Below are positions 1 to 7,675 of a stretch of DNA of 15,998 nucleotides, piece after piece. The DNA is taken from positions 1 through 15,998 of the forward strand of contig DASTOB010000172.1 of assembly GCA_035720425.1 (NCBI GenBank), given 5' to 3'. The notes under the pieces were generated by a model. The model searched no databases. It was not told where the DNA came from and saw nothing but the letters and a program-made list of their open reading frames with translations. The position numbers and the translations under genes are program-made. The stretch comes from DASTOB01 sp035720425. Lineage in GTDB: Bacteria; Chloroflexota; Limnocylindria; Limnocylindrales; CSP1-4. Position 1 is the first letter of the stretch. Every line of letters starts with the position of its first letter.

Positions 1-1056
1 GTCGCCGGCCGGTCGATCGTCGGCGACGTCCTGCCGCTCATGGCGCTCGCGTCGTTCCTCCTCATCGACGCCCTCGAGCTCAGCCGGGGCAACCCGCTCC
101 GCGATCTCCGCCTGTACCTCCTCGCCGGCGAGCGCTTCCTCGACGGGGTCGCCGTCTACCGGACGGCGCCGCTCACCGCGCTGCTCGACGATCCATCGCT
201 CTACCCGTTCCTCTATCCGCCGCCGGTGATCCCGATCGTCGCGCTCCTGGCCGCGCTGCCCTATCCGCTCGTCGCCGGCGCGTGGGTGCTCATGAGCCTC
301 GCCGCGCTCGTCGCCGGTCTCCGCGCGCTCGGAGTGCGCTGGCAGTGGATCCCCCTCCTGCTGGCATGGCCCGGTGTCTTCGTCGGCCTGTGGGTCGGCA
401 ACGTCGCGATTCCGGCGTTCCTCTTCCTCGCCCTCGCGCTCCGGCTGCCCGCGCTGCTCGCCTTGGGACCGCTGTTCAAGGTCCAGCTCGCGATTCCGGC
501 GCTCTGGCTCGTCCGCGAGCGGCGCTGGGCCGCGCTCGCCGGCGGCGTCGGCGCGGTGCTCATCGGCGTGCTCGTGACGCTGCCCATCGTCGGCGTCGGG
601 GCCTGGTTCGACTGGTGGGCCGGCTTGCGCGCCTTCCAGGCCTCGCAGGCTGCGTTCCAGGGTCTCTATGCACTCGCGCTCCCGCGGCTGCTGCCGTACG
701 CGGCGTTCCTCGTCGTCGCCGCGGCCGTGGTCGGCTGGGCCCTGGTCGGTCGCGGGCGCGACGGGCTGGCCCGGCTCGGCCTCGCCTCGGTCGTCGCGTC
801 GCCGTCCCTGTACCGGCACGGGTTCCTCAGCGCGCTGCCCCAGGTGCTCCGGCTCGACGCGTCGCTCGTCTGGCTCGTCCTCGGTGCGGGGGTGACGCTC
901 AACGGGCTGTGGCTCGGCGTCGCGCTGGCGGCTGCCGCGTCCGTGCTCGACCTCATCCGGCGCCGCGGCTCAGACCCGCTCCATCCGCTCGGGGAGGACG
1001 GGTTGTGGCCGACCCCGCGGCACCAATCGACCGATCCGGGCGTCGAGGGGCCATGA
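1..1056 (+). CDS. GT87-family (DUF2029-like) membrane glycosyltransferase, 5' end cut by window
   Basis: The frame is open from base 1. An in-frame ATG lies at 40, but a hydrophobic segment (IVGDVLPLMALASFLLIDAL) already runs across it, so the true start is probably upstream. The visible protein is almost entirely membrane segments, with about eight hydrophobic stretches. Near the N-terminus, a motif of an Asp followed by a Leu-Tyr pair, then AGERFLDGVAVY and later YPFLYPPPVIPI, matches the first periplasmic loop of the GT87/DUF2029 family. These are polyprenyl-phosphate-sugar-dependent mannosyl/arabinosyltransferase-like enzymes, usually around 400 residues long. The C-terminal 30 residues are polar and cytoplasmic-like (RRRGSDPLHPLGEDG). 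The stop codon overlaps the ATG of the Hint lipoprotein (ATGA at 1053-1056), so the two are probably co-translated. The sugar donor and acceptor cannot be told from sequence. The family call is fairly firm; the activity is inferred. Confidence 0.7.
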   Translation, partial: VAGRSIVGDVLPLMALASFLLIDALELSRGNPLRDLRLYLLAGERFLDGVAVYRTAPLTALLDDPSLYPFLYPPPVIPIVALLAALPYPLVAGAWVLMSLAALVAGLRALGVRWQWIPLLLAWPGVFVGLWVGNVAIPAFLFLALALRLPALLALGPLFKVQLAIPALWLVRERRWAALAGGVGAVLIGVLVTLPIVGVGAWFDWWAGLRAFQASQAAFQGLYALALPRLLPYAAFLVVAAAVVGWALVGRGRDGLARLGLASVVASPSLYRHGFLSALPQVLRLDASLVWLVLGAGVTLNGLWLGVALAAAASVLDLIRRRGSDPLHPLGEDGLWPTPRHQSTDPGVEGP

Positions 1057-1997
1057 CCGGCGCTCGGTTCCTGCGCTTCGTCGCCGCGCTTGCCCTGTCC
1101 GTGACGGCCCTCGCCTGCGGCGGCCCGACGCCGAGTGCGCCCCCGTCGCCGTCGCCCTCGGCCTCACCGTCGGGCTCGGTCGCGCCTGGTCCCGTCCTCG
1201 GCCTCGCGGCGCTGAAGTACCGACTCATCGATGCGCTCGGCCGGCCGTGGTACTGCGATCCGGACGAGTACCCCGTCGGGCGCGACGAGACGGCCTCGAT
1301 GCGCGAGCGCTGGCCGGAGGTCGAGGCGGACAGCGACGCGTTCGAGGCGATCCGACGCCGTCTCGACCTCATGGTCGTCGACGGCGTCCTGTCGGACGAG
1401 CAGCGCCTCGCCGTGTACCGCGAGTGGAAGCTGCTCAACGCCGTGATCCTCGACCCGATTGGCGACGGCCGGTTCCGGTTCGATCACCTCGCCGTTCCGG
1501 GGGCCGGCGCGACGGACGGCACCCGAACGGCGGGCACGATCGACGAGCGTGGAGCGATCACGATCGACCAGCAGGCGGCGTCGGGCGAGCCGATCTGCCC
1601 GATCTGTCTCGACGGCGCGACGCGGATCGACACGCCGGACGGGCCGCGCGCGGTCGCGGACCTGGCGCCCGGCGATCCGATCTGGACGGCCGATGCCGCC
1701 GGGCGACGGGTGCGCGGCACGGTGCTCGCCGCGGCGTCCGTCACCGCCCCGCCCAGCCACCGCCTCGTCGAGCTCGTCCTCGCCGACGGGCGGACGCTCC
1801 GCGCGTCGCCCGGACACCCGACGGCGGATGGAAGGACGATCGGCGCGCTTCGGCACGGCGTGCTGGTCGACGGTTCCCGCGTCGTGTCGACCGCGCTCGT
1901 CCCCTCCGGCGCGCGGACCTGGGACGTCCTCCCGTCAGGCGCGACCGGCGCGTACTGGGCCGACGGGATTTTGCTCCGATCAACCCTTCTGCCATAA
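1053..1997 (+). CDS. Predicted lipoprotein with C-terminal Hint (intein/hedgehog-like) domain
   Basis: A protein of 314 residues. Residues 1-22 form a lipoprotein signal peptide ending in ALAC (Cys22). This is followed by a Pro/Ser-rich linker (24-48) typical of a surface tether. Residues 50-170 form a domain I cannot name, starting LKYRLIDALGRPWYCDPDEY and containing LSDEQRLAVYREWKLLNA. Residues 185-310 look like a Hint domain. Cys185 starts block A (CLDGATRIDTPDG), followed by VADLAPGD. A block B-like ADGRTLRASPGHP puts His255 in an SxxH version of TxxH. The end, TGAYWADGILLRS, matches the usual 'Y.aNGvlvHN', but the terminal His-Asn pair is replaced by Arg-Ser. Splicing therefore looks unlikely; N-S acyl shift and cleavage or ligation at Cys185 would still be conceivable. 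The ATG overlaps the GT87 stop, and GAGGGG at about 1045-1050 may serve as a ribosome site. Hint assignment is by motif reading only. Confidence 0.75.
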   Translation: MTGARFLRFVAALALSVTALACGGPTPSAPPSPSPSASPSGSVAPGPVLGLAALKYRLIDALGRPWYCDPDEYPVGRDETASMRERWPEVEADSDAFEAIRRRLDLMVVDGVLSDEQRLAVYREWKLLNAVILDPIGDGRFRFDHLAVPGAGATDGTRTAGTIDERGAITIDQQAASGEPICPICLDGATRIDTPDGPRAVADLAPGDPIWTADAAGRRVRGTVLAAASVTAPPSHRLVELVLADGRTLRASPGHPTADGRTIGALRHGVLVDGSRVVSTALVPSGARTWDVLPSGATGAYWADGILLRSTLLP

Positions 1998-2302
1998 GCG
2001 CTCCCGCCCGCCTACGCCGGCTCGGCCGCCCCGAGCACGAGGGCGGCGGTCGCCCAAGCCTCCGACGCCGCGAGAGCCGATGTGGCCGAGTGTCGAGCGG
2101 CGGGCGCGACCCCGTCCAATCCGGCGGACGTTCCGAAACCGTACGTTCCGGGAATCTGCGCCAGATCGGGGCCCGTACTCCGATCTCGTACTCCGATCTC
2201 GTACTCCGATCTCGTACTCCGACCTCGTACTCCGACCTCGTACTCCGATCTCGTAGTGGGTCTCGGGCAGATCATCCCGATCCGGGAGCGTCCGATTTCG
2301 GA
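1998..2302. other. Convergent intergenic region, no gene seen
   Basis: This is 305 bases between the 3' ends of the Hint lipoprotein (+) and the Nudix gene (-). It holds the 13-bp tandem array and a nested inverted repeat near its right end. Open frames crossing it on both strands are a by-product of the repeat, which has no stop in these frames. I see no ribosome site, credible start or recognisable protein. Confidence 0.7.
2174..2251. repeat. Six tandem copies of a 13-bp repeat (CGTACTCCGATCT)
   Basis: Units begin at 2174, 2187, 2200, 2213, 2226 and 2239. Units 4 and 5 read CGTACTCCGACCT; the others are identical. A degenerate seventh copy (CGTAGTGGGTCT) follows. Just upstream, AGATCGG (2163-2169) is the reverse complement of CCGATCT, so it can pair with the first unit. 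The period is not a multiple of three, which argues against a protein repeat. The array lies between two convergent genes. Its role is unknown. Confidence 0.95.
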
Positions 2303-2316
2303 CTACTCGGGATCGG
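2277..2316 (-). terminator. Possible transcription terminator at the 3' end of the Nudix gene (nested inverted repeats)
   Basis: CCGATCC at 2277-2283 pairs with GGATCGG at 2310-2316. Nested inside is TCCGA (2291-2295) against TCGGA (2298-2302). The structure straddles the Nudix stop codon (2303-2305). No clear U-run follows on either strand, so this is only a weak candidate, possibly Rho-dependent or simply a structured 3' end. Confidence 0.3.
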
Positions 2317-2767
2317 AACGGGCCGGGAGCGCGAGGGCGACGCCCGCCCGGCCGAGCGCCATGAGCGGCAGCTCGGCCATTTCATCGACCCCGAAGAATG
2401 CACATGCGTCGGTCGATCCGCCCATCTCCGGGCGCAGCGATCCGCCCACGATCCGCACCCGATAGACGACGAAGATCGTGTGGAGCGGCCGTCCCGCGAA
2501 TGCGACGCTGCGTGCCACGAATCGCGAAGACACGTCGGCGAGTGACTCGATCTCGCCGATCAGCCCTGTCTCCTCCGTGAGTTCGCGGAGCGCTGCCTCG
2601 GCCGGCTCCTCCCCGAACTCCAGCCCACCACCGGGCAGCGTCCAGGCCCCGTGGTCCGGCCCCGGGTCCGCGTTCCGGCAGAGAAGTAGGCGACCATCGT
2701 CGAGGACGAGCGCGTACGCTCCGACGCGCACCACACCGTCGGACGGCCCGATCGCGCCCGTCGTCAT
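2303..2767 (-). CDS. Nudix (MutT-like) hydrolase
   Basis: A protein of 154 residues, the usual size for a stand-alone Nudix hydrolase. The Nudix box is complete: a Gly-Gly pair, LEFGEEPAEAALRELTEETGL, with the RE and EE pairs that bind the divalent metal. The family cleaves nucleoside diphosphates linked to another group (X), such as damaged dNTPs, NADH, ADP-ribose or nucleotide sugars. The conserved WTLPGGG lead-in resembles MutT/ADP-ribose-type members, but the substrate cannot be assigned. The start ATG (2767-2765) overlaps the stop of the kelch lipoprotein as ATGA, so translation is probably coupled. The protein has no signal peptide and should be cytoplasmic, unlike its exported partner. 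The family call is secure; the specific role is unknown. Confidence 0.92.
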   Translation of the reverse strand: MTTGAIGPSDGVVRVGAYALVLDDGRLLLCRNADPGPDHGAWTLPGGGLEFGEEPAEAALRELTEETGLIGEIESLADVSSRFVARSVAFAGRPLHTIFVVYRVRIVGGSLRPEMGGSTDACAFFGVDEMAELPLMALGRAGVALALPARSDPE

Positions 2768-3807
2768 GGGAGCGCGAGAGACTCAACGAGACCCGACACG
2801 AACAGGCCGGGTTGCTCGCCGCCGAGGAGGACGTACGCCGTGCCGCCGACGACGGCCGCGCCCAACCCGTGGCGCGGCCGGGCGAGCGGCGGCAGCACGG
2901 TCACCCTCCCGTCGAGGTCGATGCACTCCGCCTCCGGGTTCGTGCCGTCCGGCGACTCGCCGCCGACGAGGCACGCCCCGAGCGCCGGCCACCAGAACGC
3001 GGCGACGCCGCCGCGCGCCGTTGGCAGCTCGCCGAGGCGCCGGATCCCGCCGTCCGGCTCGATGAGCTCGACGGTCGCGAGGTTCCGGTCGAGCCCACCG
3101 CGCCGCCCGCCGAGGACGATCACCCGACCCGTCCCGTCGGACGTCGCCGCCGTGTGCTCGCGCGCCTCCGGCAGGGTGCCGCGCGCCTCCCAGCCGTGGT
3201 CGGCCTGGGCGAACACGGACCCGCTCGGTCCCGCCCGGCCGACGCCGCCGACGTAGATCAGGCGACCGGCGCCGTCCCACGCCGCGGCGCCGGCGGCTCG
3301 CGGCTCCGGGAGGGCCGCGGCCTCGACCCAGCGCTCGCCCTGGAGCTGCAGGACGCGGTCCGTCGGTCGGTCGAAGCCGTCGCCCTCGTACCCGCCGATC
3401 AGCCACAGCGCGTCGCCGTCGGAGGCGAGCGCCGAGTGATGGACGGCCCCCGGGAGCGGCGGCCCGTCGGCCCACGTCCCGGTCGCAGGATCGAGCGAGA
3501 GCACGGCGGTCACGCCGCGCCCTGATCCGTCGAGGCCGCCGGCGACCCAGATCCGGCCGCCATGGGCGGCTGCCGCGACCTCGGTCAGGGCGAGCGGTGC
3601 GTCGGGCCCGGGCTGCCAGGCCGGGGCGCCGGACGGTGGCGGTGCGGACGTTCCGGTCGGCGGTGCGGGCGTCGCGGGCGGCGGCATCGTCGGCGCCAGC
3701 CCCAGGAGGTCGCAGCCGGCCAGCGCGAGCGCGGTCGCGGCGACGAGGACCATGCGACGCGCGATCCGGGCGGCCGGGCGGGCGGGGGACGAGCGCACGG
3801 GTGACAT
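2764..3807 (-). CDS. Kelch-repeat beta-propeller lipoprotein
   Basis: A protein of 347 residues. The N-terminus carries an Arg-rich n-region (RPAARIARR), a hydrophobic stretch and a clean lipobox LAGC (Cys32), so it should be a membrane-anchored exported lipoprotein. A Pro/Thr-rich linker spans about residues 38-65. The rest contains six kelch-type signatures, each with a strand ending in two glycines (VAGG, LIGG, YVGG, VLGG, LVGG, LLGG) and a downstream Trp or hydrophobic strand. This implies a six-bladed propeller. Such domains usually bind proteins or carbohydrates and have no fixed enzyme activity. The ATG at 3807 sits inside the putative -10 of the divergent ALDH gene. Starts at GTG 3798 or ATG 3753 are alternatives, but 3753 would remove the positive n-region. 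The gene overlaps the Nudix gene downstream by ATGA. Confidence 0.85.
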   Translation of the reverse strand: MSPVRSSPARPAARIARRMVLVAATALALAGCDLLGLAPTMPPPATPAPPTGTSAPPPSGAPAWQPGPDAPLALTEVAAAAHGGRIWVAGGLDGSGRGVTAVLSLDPATGTWADGPPLPGAVHHSALASDGDALWLIGGYEGDGFDRPTDRVLQLQGERWVEAAALPEPRAAGAAAWDGAGRLIYVGGVGRAGPSGSVFAQADHGWEARGTLPEAREHTAATSDGTGRVIVLGGRRGGLDRNLATVELIEPDGGIRRLGELPTARGGVAAFWWPALGACLVGGESPDGTNPEAECIDLDGRVTVLPPLARPRHGLGAAVVGGTAYVLLGGEQPGLFVSGLVESLALP

Positions 3808-3810
3808 AAT
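3805..3810 (+). promoter_or_regulatory. Candidate -10 box (CATAAT) for the ALDH operon
   Basis: CATAAT matches TATAAT at five of six positions and is an AT-rich island in very GC-rich DNA. It ends 8 bases before the ALDH ATG at 3819, so transcription would begin at or next to the start codon (leaderless mRNA). No convincing -35 box lies about 17 bases upstream. The box overlaps the annotated start codon of the divergent kelch gene. Confidence 0.5.
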
Positions 3811-3818
3811 GACCGGCG

Positions 3819-5342
3819 ATGGCGACCGATACGAGCCGCGACCTCGTCCCGAGCGGCGATCGCGCGCCGGCCAGCTGGGGCCTCGGCGACGGGCAGGCGA
3901 TCCCGTGGGAGTACGCGCCCGCCCCCGAGTCCCGCGACGTGGTCACGATCAAGGACCGCTACGGCCTGTTCATCGGCGGCCGCGAGGTCCAGTCGGCCGA
4001 CGGTGCCACGTTCGCCACCGTCAACCCGGCGACGGAGGAGACCCTGTCGGAGGTCGCGAAGGCCACCCCGGCGGATATCGACCGCGCCGTCCGATCGGCC
4101 CGCCGGGCGTACCGCCGCGCGTGGGGCACCCTCCCGGGCCGCGAGCGCGCGAAGTACCTGTTCCGCATCGCGCGGATCCTCCAGGAGCGGTCGCGCGAGT
4201 TCGCCGTGCTCGAGTCGATGGACTCCGGCAAGCCGATCAAGGAATCGCGCGACGTCGACGTGCCGCTCGCGGCGGCGCACTTCTGGTACTACGCCGGGTG
4301 GGCGGACAAGCTCGAGTACGCGTTCCCGGGGCGCGTCGCGCGCCCGCTCGGCGTCGCCGCGCAGATCATCCCGTGGAACTTCCCGCTGCTCATGCTCGCC
4401 TGGAAGATCGCGCCGGCCCTCGCCGCCGGGAACACCGTCGTGCTCAAGCCGGCGTCGACCACGCCCCTGTCGGCCCTCCTGTTCGCCGACGTGTGCCGCC
4501 AGGCGGATCTGCCGGCCGGGGTCGTCAACATCGTCCCCGGCCCGGGCGAGATCGGGATGCACCTCGTCACCCATGGCGACGTCGACAAGGTCGCCTTCAC
4601 CGGCTCGACCGAGATCGGCCGGCGGATCGCCAAGGGCGTCGCCGGCACCGACAAGGGACTCACCCTCGAGCTCGGCGGCAAGGCCGCCAACATCGTGTTC
4701 GACGACGCCCCGCTCGACCAGGCCGTCGAGGGCATCGTGAACGGGATCTATTTCAATCAGGGCGAGGTCTGCTGCGCGGGGTCGCGCCTGCTCGTCCAGG
4801 AGTCGATCGCCGAGCCGCTCATCGACAAGCTCAAGGACCGGCTGTCGACGATCCGCGTCGGCGACCCGCTCGACAAGAACACGGACGTCGGCGCGATCAA
4901 CTCGCGGGCCCAGCTCGAGAAGATCACGGAGCTCGTGGCCGCCGGCGTGGCAGAGGGTGCGGAGCTGTACCAGCCGACGTGCGACCTGCCGGACCGCGGC
5001 TACTTCTTCCGGCCGACCCTGTTCACGAACGTCGCGCAGTCGCACCGGATCGCCCGCGAGGAGATCTTCGGACCGGTCCTGTCCGTGCTGACGTTCCGGA
5101 CGCCGGACGAAGCGGTCGAGAAGGCGAACAACACGACGTACGGGCTGTCGGCCGGCGTATGGACCGAGAAGGGCAGCCGGATCCTGTCGATCGCGTCGAA
5201 GATGCGGGCCGGCGTCGTCTGGGCGAATACCTTCAACCGGTTCGATCCCACCTCGCCGTTCGGTGGGTACAAGCAGTCCGGGTTCGGCCGCGAGGGCGGC
5301 ATGCACGGGCTCCACGCCTACGTCCGGCTGGAGGACCGCTAG
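3819..5342 (+). CDS. NAD(P)-dependent aldehyde dehydrogenase, full length
   Basis: A protein of 507 residues with the whole ALDH fold, oxidising aldehydes to carboxylic acids. Motifs in order: PWNFP (185-189, with the oxyanion-hole Asn187); Lys210 in VVLKPAS, which contacts NAD(P); FTGSTEIG (260-267); ELGGK (284-288, general base Glu284); NQGEVCCAGS, with catalytic Cys318; and EEIFGPV, with cofactor Glu415. All key residues are present. The start at ATG 3819 gives a roughly 40-residue N-terminal extension before the usual fold. A candidate -10 lies 8 bases upstream. The next gene begins 4 bases after the stop and encodes a second, degenerate ALDH-like protein, suggesting that the two work as a pair like the two halves of ALDH16. 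The aldehyde substrate is unknown. Confidence 0.95.
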   Translation: MATDTSRDLVPSGDRAPASWGLGDGQAIPWEYAPAPESRDVVTIKDRYGLFIGGREVQSADGATFATVNPATEETLSEVAKATPADIDRAVRSARRAYRRAWGTLPGRERAKYLFRIARILQERSREFAVLESMDSGKPIKESRDVDVPLAAAHFWYYAGWADKLEYAFPGRVARPLGVAAQIIPWNFPLLMLAWKIAPALAAGNTVVLKPASTTPLSALLFADVCRQADLPAGVVNIVPGPGEIGMHLVTHGDVDKVAFTGSTEIGRRIAKGVAGTDKGLTLELGGKAANIVFDDAPLDQAVEGIVNGIYFNQGEVCCAGSRLLVQESIAEPLIDKLKDRLSTIRVGDPLDKNTDVGAINSRAQLEKITELVAAGVAEGAELYQPTCDLPDRGYFFRPTLFTNVAQSHRIAREEIFGPVLSVLTFRTPDEAVEKANNTTYGLSAGVWTEKGSRILSIASKMRAGVVWANTFNRFDPTSPFGGYKQSGFGREGGMHGLHAYVRLEDR

Positions 5343-5346
5343 GCCG

Positions 5347-6363
5347 ATGGCAACCCCCTCCCGCCGGCGAGCCCCGTCGGCGCGCGCGGCGGCGGCTGGT
5401 CCGGCGTCGCGCGCGGTCGCCCGGAGGGCGCAGTCGGCCGCTCAGGCACCCGCCACGGCCGCGCCGGCCGGGCCGGCTGCGCCGCGCGTCGAGGTCCGCA
5501 AGACGTACAAGCTCTACCTCGGCGGGGCCTTTCCGCGCAGCGAGTCGGGTCGGTCGTACGTCGTCGCTGCCGCCGACGGGACGCCGCTCGCGAACGCCGT
5601 CCGCGCCTCGCGCAAGGATCTCCGCGACGCGGTCCGCGCCGCACGCAAGGCGTTCGCGGGCTGGGCCGACAAGACGGCGATGAACCGCGGCCAGGTCCTC
5701 TACCGCGTGGCGGAGCTCATGGAGGGCCGGCGCGACCAGTTCGCGGCGGAGGTGGCGGCGGCCGAAGGTCTCCGCGACGCCCGGGCCCGCGACCTCGTGA
5801 ACCGGGCGATCGACCGCTGGGTGTGGTACGCCGGCTGGGCCGACAAGATCGGCCAGGTGCTGGGATCGTCGAACCCGGTCGCCGCGAGCTACTTCAACTT
5901 CACGATCCCCGAAGCCACCGGCGTGGTCGGCATCGTTGCCCCGGAGACATCGTCGCTGCTCGGGCTCGTGAGCCGTCTCGCGCCGCCGCTCGTGGCCGGG
6001 AACTCGGTCGTCGTCGTCGCGTCCGAGACGCGTCCGCTGCCCGCCGTGACGCTCACCGAGGTGCTCGCCACGTCGGACGTGCCGGGCGGGGTGGTCAACC
6101 TCCTGACCGGCCGAAAGGCGGAGCTCGTGCCCGTCCTCGCCGCCCACGAGGACGTCGACGCGCTCGACGTTTGGGGCGTGCCGGACGACCTGCGGGTCGC
6201 CGTCGAGACGGCCGCGGCCGATGACATCAAGCGGCTCGCCCGCCGGCCGCGGGGGGTGTCCGACGCCCGATTCGACTGGACCGACGATCGTGCCACCGAG
6301 CGACCCGAGTGGATCGCCGCCTTCCTCGAGATGAAGACGGTCTGGCACCCGATCGGCCGGTGA
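5347..6363 (+). CDS. Truncated, non-catalytic ALDH-like protein
   Basis: A protein of 338 residues. Residues 1-47 form a basic Ala/Arg/Pro-rich tail resembling a disordered DNA- or protein-binding tail. Residues 50-265 align with the NAD-binding half of ALDH. It shares YAGWADK with the upstream enzyme, and the positions of PWNFP and VVLKPAS read APETS and VVVVASETRP. The whole catalytic domain (ELGGK, catalytic Cys, EIFGP) is missing, and the C-terminus after about residue 270 is short and unrelated. It is therefore unlikely to be an enzyme by itself. The fold is continuous and the reading frame clean, so this looks like a maintained design, not a recent pseudogene. The start ATG follows the ALDH stop by 4 bases, with GGAGG at 5330-5334 as a likely ribosome site. 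The YibE/F gene starts at a GTG overlapping its stop. Confidence 0.85.
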   Translation: MATPSRRRAPSARAAAAGPASRAVARRAQSAAQAPATAAPAGPAAPRVEVRKTYKLYLGGAFPRSESGRSYVVAAADGTPLANAVRASRKDLRDAVRAARKAFAGWADKTAMNRGQVLYRVAELMEGRRDQFAAEVAAAEGLRDARARDLVNRAIDRWVWYAGWADKIGQVLGSSNPVAASYFNFTIPEATGVVGIVAPETSSLLGLVSRLAPPLVAGNSVVVVASETRPLPAVTLTEVLATSDVPGGVVNLLTGRKAELVPVLAAHEDVDALDVWGVPDDLRVAVETAAADDIKRLARRPRGVSDARFDWTDDRATERPEWIAAFLEMKTVWHPIGR

Positions 6364-7658
6364 CGGGGGACCGACCGACCGACCCCGCGTTCACCGACAC
6401 GGAGCCCGGGTCGACCGACCCTCGCGGATCACGCTCGCCCGTCGGATCCCACCCGGCCGCGGGAGGGCGCCCGCCCGGTTCCCGCGCGGCCGGCGGATCG
6501 CGCCCGCCGGGTCCGGTCCCATTCGCGGGCCTCCGGCGCAACGCCCGCGCGATCGCGGGCGGGCTCGTGATCCTCGCCGCCCTGTGGCTCCTGCCGGACC
6601 TCACCCCGCCGGCGCAGGAGGAGCCGCCGTTCCAGCTCGTGCGCGGTCGGATCCTCGAACTCCTGCCGGCCGGGTCCGATCCGACGCTCCCGGACGTCCG
6701 GATCGAGGTGATCGGCGGTGCGGACGACGGCGACATCCTCGAGGGCTACCTCCAGGGCCCGTCCGGCCAGCTCGACCTGCCCGACTACGCGGTCGGCGAC
6801 GAGGTCGTCGTGTCGCTCTCGCGGGAGCCCGAATCGACGTTCATCGCGGTGTCGGACCGGTGGCGGATTCCGGTCATCGGGGCCGTGCTCGGGCTGTTCG
6901 CGCTGGCGGTGACCGTGGTCGGCGGCTGGCGCGGCGTCCGATCGCTGCTCGCCCTCGCGCTCACCCTCGGGGTCGTCGTCAAGCTCGTCGTGCCGCTGCT
7001 CCTCGCCGGCTGGGATCCCGTGTTCCTCGCCGTCGCCGCGGCCACCGGCGTGACCCTCGCCACGTTCCTCCTGACCGAGGGGCTGCGCGCGTCGACGTTC
7101 GCGGCGGTCCTCGGCACGTTCGCCGCGCTCGCCCTGACCGCCGGGATCGCCGTCGTCGCGAACAGTGCCGCCGCGTTCACCGAGTACCAGGGGTCGGAAG
7201 CGGTCGCGTTCCTCCAGACCATCGGCCGGGCCGACCTCGACCTCGGTGGCCTGCTCCTCGCCGGCGTGATCTTCGGCGCCCTCGGCGTGCTCGACGATGT
7301 GACCGTCACCCAGGCCGCGACCGTCCATGAGCTGTTCGAGGCCGACCCGCGGGCGTCACGCTGGCGGCTGTTCGGGCGGGCGATGAACGTGGGGCGCTCG
7401 CATATCGCCGCGACCGTCAACACGCTGGTTCTCGCCTACGTCGGCGCGTCGCTGCCGCTGCTCGTGCTGTTCGCCGCCGGGCGCCAGGATCCGCTCCTCA
7501 CCGCGAGCGGGGAGGTGGTCGCGGTCGAGATCGTGCGCGCCCTCGTCGGCAGCATCGGGATCGTGGCCGCCGTGCCGTTCACGACGCTCGTGGCCGTGCT
7601 CGTTGTGGGGCGTCGCTGGCCTGGTCGCTCCTCGGGGCGCGCCCTCGGCTGGGGGTAG
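6360..7658 (+). CDS. YibE/F-family multispanning membrane protein
   Basis: A protein of 432 residues from the GTG at 6360, which overlaps the previous stop (GTGA). An in-frame GTG at 6309 would add 17 residues and a longer overlap. A Pro/Gly/Arg-rich disordered N-terminus (about 1-60) is followed by one membrane helix (AIAGGLVILAALWLL), a roughly 85-residue outer domain, and seven or so further helices. The motif LGVLDDVTVTQAATVHEL, followed by NVGRSHIAATVNTLVLAY, is the hallmark of YibE/F proteins (PF07907). These are conserved in Gram-positive bacteria, and their transport function has not been settled. Pairing with aldehyde dehydrogenases is not a known functional link; operon membership is inferred from the overlap. 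The 51-bp repeat array begins about 18 bases after its stop. Confidence 0.9.
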   Translation: MTGDRPTDPAFTDTEPGSTDPRGSRSPVGSHPAAGGRPPGSRAAGGSRPPGPVPFAGLRRNARAIAGGLVILAALWLLPDLTPPAQEEPPFQLVRGRILELLPAGSDPTLPDVRIEVIGGADDGDILEGYLQGPSGQLDLPDYAVGDEVVVSLSREPESTFIAVSDRWRIPVIGAVLGLFALAVTVVGGWRGVRSLLALALTLGVVVKLVVPLLLAGWDPVFLAVAAATGVTLATFLLTEGLRASTFAAVLGTFAALALTAGIAVVANSAAAFTEYQGSEAVAFLQTIGRADLDLGGLLLAGVIFGALGVLDDVTVTQAATVHELFEADPRASRWRLFGRAMNVGRSHIAATVNTLVLAYVGASLPLLVLFAAGRQDPLLTASGEVVAVEIVRALVGSIGIVAAVPFTTLVAVLVVGRRWPGRSSGRALGWG

Positions 7659-7675
7659 GGAGCTGTGGCCCGCCT

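Noticed and set aside
2012..2275. 87-codon minus-strand frame through the 13-bp repeats
   Set aside because: The repeat creates the apparent 13-residue protein repeat. There is no ribosome site, and the reading frames on both strands are equally open.
3585..5315. 576-codon open frame on the minus strand
   Set aside because: It overlaps the real aldehyde dehydrogenase and kelch genes. The composition is Arg/Asp/Gly-rich without domain features.
5347..6363. Second ALDH as a frameshifted pseudogene
   Set aside because: The frame is intact, with its own ribosome site and tight spacing to both neighbours. The missing catalytic part does not reappear in another frame downstream, where the YibE/F gene begins at once.
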